The position numbers were made by a program, and so were the translations under genes. Below the pieces are notes generated by a model that did no database searches, was not told the DNA's origin, and saw only the letters and a program-made list of their open reading frames with translations. Positions 51,974 through 59,048 of a stretch of DNA of 64,000 nucleotides are shown here, piece by piece. Position 1 is the stretch's first letter, and every line of letters starts with the position of its first letter. Source of the DNA: VAXT01 sp963774625 (GTDB lineage: Bacteria; Actinomycetota; Thermoleophilia; Gaiellales; Gaiellaceae); assembly GCA_963774625.1 (NCBI GenBank), contig CAVZFQ010000013.1, positions 1,116,001-1,180,000 on the forward strand, given 5' to 3'.

Positions 51974-52519
51974 GTGCACGGGGTCATCTTCACCAGCCTG
52001 CGGGACTTCGTCGCCTCCGCACACGGAGCCGAGGTCGTGGAACAGGTCTTCGGCAAGGACGTCTACCTCCTGAGCGAGGCCTACGACGACGAGCAGCTCG
52101 TGTCGTTGCTCGGACGCGCCTGCGAAGTCACGGGCTCGGAGCTGGACACGCTGCTCCATGACTTCGGAGTCTTCACCGGCGAGCGAACGTTCACGCGGCT
52201 GTATCCCGCCTTCTTCGCGATCGCCCCGTCCGCCCGCGAGTTCGTCCTGACCGTGGAAACGCGCATCCACGAGCTCGTGCGGGCAACGATCCCGAAGGCC
52301 AGGCCGCCGGAGCTCGGAGTCACGGAGCTCGGCGACGACGGAGTCACGATCGTGTACACGTCGCCGCGTCGCCTCTGCGTGCTGCTTCGCGGCCTCGCCG
52401 AGGGGACTGCCCGGCACTACGGCGAGACGACGTCGATCGACGAGGAGACCTGCATGCATCGCGGAGACGACGCCTGTCGTTTCGCGGTTCGCTTCAGCCC
52501 GGTAACGCCGACCGCCTGA
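51974..52519 (+). CDS. Stand-alone H-NOX (heme NO/O2-binding) protein
   Basis: A 181-residue H-NOX domain and nothing else. The N-terminus MHGVIFTSLRDFV is typical; proximal heme ligand is His99 in VETRIHELVRATIP, and the heme-propionate motif YxSxR is Tyr128, Ser130, Arg132 in IVYTSPRRLC. The end CMHRGDDACRF is also family-like. Such proteins bind NO, sometimes O2 or CO, and usually control a partner kinase, cyclase or phosphodiesterase encoded next to them. None is adjacent here. GTG start has no ribosome site and TAGATT lies 8 bases before it, so a leaderless mRNA is possible. Its 3' end overlaps selB by 26 bases. Confidence 0.88.
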   Translation: MHGVIFTSLRDFVASAHGAEVVEQVFGKDVYLLSEAYDDEQLVSLLGRACEVTGSELDTLLHDFGVFTGERTFTRLYPAFFAIAPSAREFVLTVETRIHELVRATIPKARPPELGVTELGDDGVTIVYTSPRRLCVLLRGLAEGTARHYGETTSIDEETCMHRGDDACRFAVRFSPVTPTA

Positions 52520-54242
52520 GGACCCGCTCGTCGCCCACCCGGCGGGTGATCCCGTCGGAGTCGAAGCGCTCGAGCAGGAGCTGGGCGGGCCGGCGCGAGA
52601 TGCCGAGCAGGTCGCGGAAGCGGGCGAGCGTGATGCGCCCCTCGCGCTCGCACTCGGCGATCAGGGTGTCGCGTGCGCGCGCGTAGTGGTCGGGTGCGAC
52701 CGCATGGGCGCCGCCGAGCCGCACGAGTCGGCCCTCGGCTTCCAGGAACCGGCCGAGCTCGTCGTCCTCGACCTTGACGCCCTGCGCGCCGGCCTCCGCG
52801 AGCTCCGACTCGAGCTTCTCGCTTGCACCGGTCCTGTCGCCGAGCTCGGCGCGGGTGCCCGGGAGGTATGCCTTGCCGTCACGACGCTCGACTCCGAGCA
52901 GCGAGACGAACGCCGCGGCGCGAGGCGGCAGCAGGGCGGCTTCGGCCACGCCCGGGTCGAGTGGGGAGTGCTCGGCGCGCTCTGCGAGGAGCAGTTGGGC
53001 AGCGGAGCGCTTCTGTTCGAGCCACTCGGGTGTCGCGTAGAGGCCGCCGGCTTCGACGAGGCCCGCGACGGCTGCGTCGAGGTCCCCTGGATCCACGAGA
53101 CCCGAGTGCGAGATCTCGTCTCGCGTCTTCGGCTCGCTCACATACCCGCGGATGATCTCGGCCGGCTCACCCCGCTCGAGCACATCGAGCCAGGCGGGGT
53201 CGCTGGCACGAGGAGGCTGCGGGTCGAGCACGCGTCCGCCGCCGACCGTCGTCTCGCGGCGCAGCACGACGTGGTCGCCGCGAGCTGCAACCGCGGGGTC
53301 GGCGAGCCTCAGCTGGGCATGGCGCGGGCCGATTCGGACGACGCGCGCCGGAATCTCTGCCGTCCCGTGGTGAACCTGCAGATCGGCTCCGTCGGAGATC
53401 TGCTCCAGCTCGTCCAGCAGGACGTCGAGCCGGTAGCTGACGGGGTAGGAGCCGGGAGCGATCACTACGTCTCCTCGGGCCAGGTCGGTCCGCTCGACAC
53501 CCGGGAGGCTGAGCGCGACCCGCTGGCCGGCGACGGCCCGTTCCACGCTCTCGTCGTGCACCTGCACCGAACGGACCCGTACAGCAAGGCCTCGCGGCTC
53601 GACCCGGAGCTCGTCACCGTTCCCGATCGAGCCGGACCAGAGCGTGCCGGTCGCGACCGTGCCGATGCCGCGCAAGGTGAACACGCGATCGACGAACAGG
53701 CGGGTGGGGAGGGAGCTACGGCGCCGCTCGTGCGAGTCGGCGGCTGCAGCGAGGGCTGCGCGGAGCTCGTCGAGGCCGGCCCCCGTCTTGGCGCTCACCG
53801 CGATCACGGCAGCGCCGGGCACGAGCTCTTTCGCCTCGTCGACCGCGAGCTCGAGCGCGTCGGAGGTCACCGCGTCGGCCTTCGTGACGGCGACCACGCC
53901 GCGGTCGATGCCGAGGATGCGAAGAATGGCGAGGTGCTCGTGCGTCTGCGCGCGTGCGCCCTCGCCGGCGTCGATGACCAGCAGGAAGAGGTCGATTCCC
54001 GTCGCGCCGGCGACCATGTTGCGAATGAAACGCTCGTGACCCGGGACGTCGATGAGCGAGATCCGCCGGCCGTCGGGCAGGTCGAGCGGTGCATAACCGA
54101 GGTCGATCGAGATCCCGCGCTCCTGCTCCTCGGGGAGGCGGTCCGTGTCCTTCCCGGTCAGGGCCCGGACGAGCCAGGTCTTGCCGTGGTCGATGTGGCC
54201 GGCCGTCCCGAGGCACAGACTCGGCACGATCTCGGCACCCAC
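52494..54242 (-). CDS. selB: Selenocysteine-specific translation elongation factor SelB
   Basis: A 582-residue GTPase that brings Sec-tRNA to UGA codons marked by a SECIS hairpin. G1 is GTAGHIDHGKTWLVRALTG, G2 lies around RGISIDLGYAPL, G3 is DVPGHERFIRNMVAGA, and G4 is VAVTKADAV. EF-Tu-like domains 2 and 3 follow, with FTLRGIGTVATGTLWSGS. C-terminal winged helices (TLIAECEREGRITLARFRDL, LLLERFDSDGITRR) should bind the SECIS. Length is normal. It starts 17 bases after selA on the same strand, so the pair is an operon with selC downstream. Confidence 0.95.
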   Translation of the reverse strand: MGAEIVPSLCLGTAGHIDHGKTWLVRALTGKDTDRLPEEQERGISIDLGYAPLDLPDGRRISLIDVPGHERFIRNMVAGATGIDLFLLVIDAGEGARAQTHEHLAILRILGIDRGVVAVTKADAVTSDALELAVDEAKELVPGAAVIAVSAKTGAGLDELRAALAAAADSHERRRSSLPTRLFVDRVFTLRGIGTVATGTLWSGSIGNGDELRVEPRGLAVRVRSVQVHDESVERAVAGQRVALSLPGVERTDLARGDVVIAPGSYPVSYRLDVLLDELEQISDGADLQVHHGTAEIPARVVRIGPRHAQLRLADPAVAARGDHVVLRRETTVGGGRVLDPQPPRASDPAWLDVLERGEPAEIIRGYVSEPKTRDEISHSGLVDPGDLDAAVAGLVEAGGLYATPEWLEQKRSAAQLLLAERAEHSPLDPGVAEAALLPPRAAAFVSLLGVERRDGKAYLPGTRAELGDRTGASEKLESELAEAGAQGVKVEDDELGRFLEAEGRLVRLGGAHAVAPDHYARARDTLIAECEREGRITLARFRDLLGISRRPAQLLLERFDSDGITRRVGDERVLRRSALPG

Positions 54243-54259
54243 GTGCGCGATTTTCCCCG

Positions 54260-55588
54260 TTAGGCTCGCGGTGGGGAGGAGGTCGGGGGTACCGAGTCCG
54301 AGGAGGAGCCCCGGGCGGACACCACTGCCGCGGACACTTCTTCGAGCTCGGCGTCGCTCAGCGTCCGGCAGTCGAGCAGCAGCCGGCCGTCGCGAACGAC
54401 GCCGATCACCGGCGTCTCGCCCTGGCGGAGCGGCGTTGCCAATTCCTCCTCCACGGCGCAGGCGAAGCTGGGAAGCTCGGCCAGAGGGAGCGCCCCGCCG
54501 CCGACTCGGGCCACGGTCTCCTCGACCTCGCCTCCGACTGTCTCGGCCAGACGCTCCGCACGCGCGCGCACGACGCCCGCGTCCTCGCCGACCATGCGCA
54601 AGACCGGAACCTCTCGAGCGGCCCGCTCCGGATCGAGGTAGAGCGCCAGCGTTCCCTCCAGCGCGGCGAGGGTCAGCTTGTCAGCACGCACGGCGCGCTG
54701 CAGCGGGTGACGGCGCAGTCGCTCGACCAGGTCGGCCCGGCCCACGACGATCCCCGCCTGCGGTCCCCCGAGCAGCTTGTCCCCAGAGAAACAAACGAGG
54801 TCGGCTCCAGCGGCCAGGCTGTCCGTCACCGACGGCTCGTCCTCGACCCGCCTGAGCACGCCCGAGCCGAGATCGTCGACGAGCGGAAGCTCGTGTCGTC
54901 GTGCGATCTTTGCGAGCTCGGAGACCGTCGGCAGCTCCGTGAAGCCGACCACACGGAAGTTCGACTGGTGCACGCGCAGCAGCAGAGCCGTGTCCGGGCC
55001 GATCGCGCGCTCGTAGTCGGCGGCGCGGGTGCGGTTCGTCGTCCCCACCTCGACCAGGCGCGCGCCGGAGCGAGCGAGCACATCGGGGATCCGGAAGCCG
55101 TCGCCGATCTCGATCAGCTCGCCGCGAGAGACGACCACTTCGCGCCCCTCGGCGAGCGCAGCGAGTGCGAGCAGCACGGCAGCCGCGTTGTTGTTGACGA
55201 CGAGAGCAGCCTCGGCGCCGGTCAGCCGGCGCAGCACGCCTGCGGCGTGATCCTGGCGGGAGCCGCGGGTGCCGGCCCGCGTGTCGTACTCGAGGTTCGA
55301 GTAGCCGCGCCCCACCTCGTGAACGCGCTCGAGCGCAGACTCCGCCAGCGGTGCCCGCCCGAGATTCGTGTGCACGACGACGCCCGTTGCGTTCAGCGCG
55401 CGGCGCAGGCGCGGCTCTCGTGCACTTTCGAGCTCGGCCTGGAACCGCTGTCCGAGATCTCCGGGATCGGCCCCGGCCTGAATCTCCTCGCGCGCGCGCG
55501 CGAGAACACTACGAGCGGCCTCAACCGCAAGCGGGTCGCCGCTGCCGCGCGCGAGCTCGTCTACCGATGGCAGATCGCGCAGCTTCAT
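54260..55588 (-). CDS. selA: L-seryl-tRNA(Sec) selenium transferase SelA
   Basis: A 442-residue PLP enzyme that converts Ser-tRNA(Sec) to Sec-tRNA(Sec) with selenophosphate. The N-terminal domain begins MKLRDLPSVDELARG; RALNATGVVVHTNLGRAPL and SNLEYDTRAGTRGSR are signatures. The PLP Lys is in CFSGDKLLGGPQAG at about residue 270. Selenophosphate synthetase (selD) is not in the window, so it must lie elsewhere. ATG overlaps the stop of the LOG-family gene by ATGA. Confidence 0.95.
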   Translation of the reverse strand: MKLRDLPSVDELARGSGDPLAVEAARSVLARAREEIQAGADPGDLGQRFQAELESAREPRLRRALNATGVVVHTNLGRAPLAESALERVHEVGRGYSNLEYDTRAGTRGSRQDHAAGVLRRLTGAEAALVVNNNAAAVLLALAALAEGREVVVSRGELIEIGDGFRIPDVLARSGARLVEVGTTNRTRAADYERAIGPDTALLLRVHQSNFRVVGFTELPTVSELAKIARRHELPLVDDLGSGVLRRVEDEPSVTDSLAAGADLVCFSGDKLLGGPQAGIVVGRADLVERLRRHPLQRAVRADKLTLAALEGTLALYLDPERAAREVPVLRMVGEDAGVVRARAERLAETVGGEVEETVARVGGGALPLAELPSFACAVEEELATPLRQGETPVIGVVRDGRLLLDCRTLSDAELEEVSAAVVSARGSSSDSVPPTSSPPRA

Positions 55589-56283
55589 TGCGCGTCTGCC
55601 TTCTCGGAGGCTGCCGGCACCTCGGCGCTCCGGGCGTCGAGGTGATCGATCACGTCCTCTGCAGCCTCGATCGGGTCGTCGGTGGCGTGCAGGAGATCGA
55701 GATCCTCCGGCGAGATCATCCCGTCGGCGAGCATCTCGCTCCTGATCCAGGCGAGGAGCTCGCCCCAGTAGTCGGTGTCGTACAGGACGACGGGAAAGTT
55801 CTCGGCCTTGCCGGTCTGGATCAGCGTCAGCGCCTCGAAGAGCTCGTCCAGCGTCCCGAAGCCGCCGGGGAAGATGATGAAGCCCTCCGCGGGCTTCACG
55901 AAGCAGACCTTGCGCGCGTAGAAGTGCTTGAAGGTGTAGGAGATGTCGAGGTACGGGTTCGGGCCCTGCTCGTGAGGCAACTCGATGCCGAACCCGATCG
56001 AGAGCCCGCCGCCCTCTTTCGCGCCCCGATTGGCGGCCTCCATGATGCCCGGCCCGCCGCCTGTGATGACAGCCCAGCCGCGTTCGGCGAAGTGCCGCCC
56101 GACCGCTCGTGCGGCCTGGTAGGTCTCGGTGTCCTCGCCGAGCCTCGCGGACCCGAAGATCGAGACCGCGGGGCGGTCGATGCGTTCCACGGCTGCGAAG
56201 CCTGCCCGGAACTCCTCGGCGATCGACATGAGCTTCTCCGGGAGCGCGCGGTCCCTGCTCGAAAAGAGCTGCTTGTCCTCCAC
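55585..56283 (-). CDS. LOG-family (TIGR00730) protein, cytokinin riboside monophosphate phosphoribohydrolase-like
   Basis: A 232-residue Rossmann-like protein. The LOG motifs are AVSIFGSARLGEDTE, AVITGGGPGIMEAANRGAKE (PGGxGTxxE comes later as IIFPGGFGTLDELFEALTL). LOG enzymes cleave cytokinin ribotides or other nucleoside monophosphates; the larger bacterial form also includes AMP/pyrimidine nucleosidases. GTG at 56283 was taken as start; ATG 56230, behind GGAGAA, is an alternative. Stop overlaps selA, so it is co-translated with selA/selB although no functional link is known. Confidence 0.85.
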   Translation of the reverse strand: MEDKQLFSSRDRALPEKLMSIAEEFRAGFAAVERIDRPAVSIFGSARLGEDTETYQAARAVGRHFAERGWAVITGGGPGIMEAANRGAKEGGGLSIGFGIELPHEQGPNPYLDISYTFKHFYARKVCFVKPAEGFIIFPGGFGTLDELFEALTLIQTGKAENFPVVLYDTDYWGELLAWIRSEMLADGMISPEDLDLLHATDDPIEAAEDVIDHLDARSAEVPAASEKADAQ

Positions 56284-56288
56284 CGGGC

Positions 56289-57131
56289 CTAGAGGTCCTT
56301 TTCGATGTGCGTCGCGCTCATGGACGCGGCGAGCGCGATGACCAGGCCGAGGTAGAGGCCGGCGACGACCCCCTTCTGCCAGCGCTCGACGCGGTAGTAC
56401 TCGAGCCCCGCCACGCTCTTTCGCGTGCTCCACCGGTTCCAGACGTCGAGGCCGCCCAAGACGAGGATCAGGATCAGGATCGGGTTCGGCGCGAGGATGG
56501 TGAGGCCGGCGAGGCCGATCAGGCCCACGATCCACAGGGCTGGATGGAGCGCGGCGGCCATGCGCCCACCGTCGAGGGGTGAGACCGGCAGGAGGTTGAT
56601 GAGATTGAGGAAGAACCCGGTGAACGCGAGCGCAATCAGGAACTCGGAGTCGTAGGCCTCGCCCGCGATCCAGACCGCCGCCGCTCCGATGCTGCCCAGG
56701 ATGGGCCCGCCGGCTGCCAGCTTGGCTTCGGCCCAGACGTTCGGGAAAGCCTCCTTCGGGATGATCGCCGCTCCGAGGAACGGGATGAAGATCGGGGCGC
56801 TGACCGGAATGCCCTGCCGCTTCGCCTCGAGCACGTGTCCCATCTCGTGGACGAACATGAGGAGCACGAATCCGACGGCGAACTTCCAGCCCCAGAACAA
56901 GGTGTAGGCCGCGACCGAGACGAGCATCGTGGCCGAGGTCGTGAAGACCTTGAACTTGGCGATCGCGAAGAAGATGAACTTGAACTTCAGGAGCAGCGCG
57001 CCGAGCAGGACGAACGGCGTCGCGAGCTTGCGCAGCAAGCGGAAACGGGGCTCGTGCCGGACGGGCTCGGGCGGCTCGTAGCCGGCGTAGTAGGCGAGCT
57101 CGCCACGCTCTTCTGGTGTCAGTTGGCTCAC
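56289..57131 (-). CDS. M50-family membrane metallopeptidase (site-2-protease-like)
   Basis: A 280-residue integral membrane zinc protease. The HExxH motif is LMFVHEMGHVLEAKRQGIP within a helix; the third ligand Asp is in NLLPVSPLDGGRMAAALHPA. Four to six further helices (for example FILLILVLGGL-like ILILILVLGGLDVWN) follow. Family members cleave membrane-embedded regulators or signal peptides. The start GTG at 57131 gives MSQLTPEERGELAYYAGYEP; the upstream open frame contains a stop or shadow. Five bases separate its stop from the LOG gene, so it heads the M50-LOG-selA-selB run. Confidence 0.85.
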   Translation of the reverse strand: MSQLTPEERGELAYYAGYEPPEPVRHEPRFRLLRKLATPFVLLGALLLKFKFIFFAIAKFKVFTTSATMLVSVAAYTLFWGWKFAVGFVLLMFVHEMGHVLEAKRQGIPVSAPIFIPFLGAAIIPKEAFPNVWAEAKLAAGGPILGSIGAAAVWIAGEAYDSEFLIALAFTGFFLNLINLLPVSPLDGGRMAAALHPALWIVGLIGLAGLTILAPNPILILILVLGGLDVWNRWSTRKSVAGLEYYRVERWQKGVVAGLYLGLVIALAASMSATHIEKDL

Positions 57132-57261
57132 AGAATCATGGTACCCCCGGCCCTCTGAGTCACCTTTCGGCCGAAATCGTGTCGAACCTTTAACGGCGAG
57201 GCCCACCCAGTGGCGCCGGCAGGTACTCAAGAGACGACCACTTTTCGATCGGAGGTTCTCC

Positions 57262-57948
57262 TTGCGCACCACCTTGCTCGTCGTCCCAGCGCTTCTCCTG
57301 GCTCTGCTCACGGTTTCCTCGGTCGGGGAGGCCGCGCGCCGCACGGTCAGCTCATTCGCTCGCAACGCGGGCGCCGTGAACGGCATCAAGGCCTCTCGCA
57401 CGCCCAAGCCGGGCCGCCTCGTGCCGCTCGGGCGAAACGCCAAGCTCCCCGCGGCCGTCCTCCCTCTCCGCCGCGGGGAGCGTGGCGAGCCCGGGCGGCC
57501 AGGCCCGGCCGGTCCACCGGGACCGGCAGGAGCCCAGGGCCCGGCAGGACCGCCCGGCGCGTCGGGGCCGCCCGCGGCGCGAATCAACTACGACGTGCCC
57601 TCGTCGACTGCGGCCACCACGCTGCTCACCCTCGGCGGCTTGATCCTGCGCGGCGCCTGCTCGAGTGGAGGTGACACCACGATCGACGCCCGCTCGACGC
57701 TCGACAACGCGCGCCTCCACGTCGCGTTCGCGAGCGACACCGGCGCGCTATACAGCGAAGACGACGATCTGGACGCCACCGACGACTTCGACTTCCTTTC
57801 GGCGGAGGACGATGACGTCGCGGGCACGCTCATCTATCGCTCTCCGACCGGCACCTCCGTCGTGACCGTGTCGTTCATGAGCGAGCAGTACTCGATCGCC
57901 GGCACGAATCGCTGCCAGTTCGCGGCGACCGCGGTCGCATCTTCGTAG
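57262..57948 (+). CDS. Secreted collagen-like protein 1
   Basis: A 228-residue protein starting at TTG, 6 bases after GGAGG. The signal peptide MRTTLLVVPALLLALLTVSS ends near VGEAARR. A basic segment precedes about thirteen Gly-X-Y triplets (GEPGRPGPAGPPGPAGAQGP and on to GPPAARI), a short collagen-like triple-helix region. The C-terminal ~130 residues form an acidic beta domain (GALYSEDDDLDATDDFDFLS) with two Cys (GACSSG, NRCQF). The globular tail probably trimerises or binds ligand. Common in this kind of actinobacterium; role unknown. Divergent from the M50 gene. Confidence 0.8.
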   Translation: MRTTLLVVPALLLALLTVSSVGEAARRTVSSFARNAGAVNGIKASRTPKPGRLVPLGRNAKLPAAVLPLRRGERGEPGRPGPAGPPGPAGAQGPAGPPGASGPPAARINYDVPSSTAATTLLTLGGLILRGACSSGGDTTIDARSTLDNARLHVAFASDTGALYSEDDDLDATDDFDFLSAEDDDVAGTLIYRSPTGTSVVTVSFMSEQYSIAGTNRCQFAATAVASS

Positions 57949-57952
57949 GTGG

Positions 57953-58921
57953 CTACTCGTGGATGGGGAGCTCGACAGGCTCCCCATCTGCCTCCATCGT
58001 CGGCTCCGAGAAGATGCAGTCGACGTGGATCGAGGACTGGTTGCGCCCGCCGTAGGGGCCGGTGTTCGACCCGATGGCCACGTGGGCTGTCCGAGCGGCC
58101 TTCTCGTCGAGCATGGTGTGCCCCCGCGGAGAGATCGTCGGGTTGAGGCCGATGCCGAGCTCCGCGATGACGCGACCGGACTCGCCGGCTTCCTCGACGA
58201 GCGCGTTCAGCAGCTCCGCCGCGCGTCCGCCCTCGATCGACTGGACGCGGCCGCCTTCGAACCGGATCGTCACCGGCTCGTCGACGAGGCCCTCGACGGT
58301 GTAGGGGACGGTCAGGTCGGCGACGAGCACGCCGTCGGCCCCGTCCTCCAGCGGTGCGGTGAAGACCTCGCCGCCGGGGTAATTCGCCATCTCACCGGCC
58401 TTCAGCGGCAACGCGTCGGTCAGCCAGCGCCGTCCGGTGACCTTGAGCCGCAAGTCGGTTCCTGCTCGCCCTCGGATCTGGACGACCTCGGAGCCGTCGA
58501 GCCGCTCGAGGAGAGTGGACGCCGACTTCGCCAGGTCGGCCGCCGGCTGGGACAGCTCACCGCGCAGGAGCTCGGCGTCGACCAGCCCGAGATAGATCTC
58601 GCGGCCCCCGTGCTCCGTCACGATTCTGAGCAGCTCGACGCGTGCGCCCGCCTCGTCGCCGCGTGGCTCCTGCGACAGAAAAAAGCAGAGGTCGATCCCA
58701 CTTGCGGCTTCGAAGATCGGAGGTGGCGGTGCGGCCAGTGGGCGATTACCGGCCCACAACTCGAGTTGAGGCTGGCCGCCTGCGTCACGCACCGCCGCCG
58801 CGAGCTCGGAGCCACATGTTGCGAGCGGCTCGTCGACGACGACGAGCACCTGCTCGCCGGACTGCAACTGGCCCGCGGCGATCAGGTTGCTGGCCCAGCC
58901 CGGATGTTCGACGTCGATCAC
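57953..58921 (-). CDS. M29-like leucyl aminopeptidase family protein
   Basis: A 322-residue cytoplasmic protein of the thermophilic aminopeptidase/leucyl aminopeptidase (M29-like) type. Landmarks: QLQSGEQVLVVVDEPLATCG, GEMANYPGGEVFTAPLEDGA (metal Glu of the family), then ELGIGLNPTISPRGHTMLDE, KAARTAHVAIGSNTGPYGGR and SSIHVDCIFSEPTMEADGEP, which hold the expected His, Asp and Glu. GTG at 58921 is placed where the family begins (MIDVEHPGW). It may hydrolyse short peptides released by the nearby S8 protease. Four bases from the convergent collagen-like gene. Confidence 0.83.
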   Translation of the reverse strand: MIDVEHPGWASNLIAAGQLQSGEQVLVVVDEPLATCGSELAAAVRDAGGQPQLELWAGNRPLAAPPPPIFEAASGIDLCFFLSQEPRGDEAGARVELLRIVTEHGGREIYLGLVDAELLRGELSQPAADLAKSASTLLERLDGSEVVQIRGRAGTDLRLKVTGRRWLTDALPLKAGEMANYPGGEVFTAPLEDGADGVLVADLTVPYTVEGLVDEPVTIRFEGGRVQSIEGGRAAELLNALVEEAGESGRVIAELGIGLNPTISPRGHTMLDEKAARTAHVAIGSNTGPYGGRNQSSIHVDCIFSEPTMEADGEPVELPIHE

Positions 58922-58982
58922 CGTCCTAGTTTCGCCGAACCGCAGCGGCAGTTGCCGAAGGTATTGAATCCTCTGCCAATTC

Positions 58983-59011
58983 TTGTGACAATCGGCGAAA
59001 CGCCCTAAAGT
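58983..59011 (+). promoter_or_regulatory. Sigma-70-like promoter for the S8 protease gene
   Basis: TTGTGA (58983-58988), 17-base spacer, TAAAGT (59006-59011), 38 bases before ATG 59049, with GGGAGGGGAG as ribosome site. Confidence 0.65.
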
Positions 59012-59048
59012 GCCGGGCGTCTTCGATCCTGGGAGGGGAGCTTTGCGT

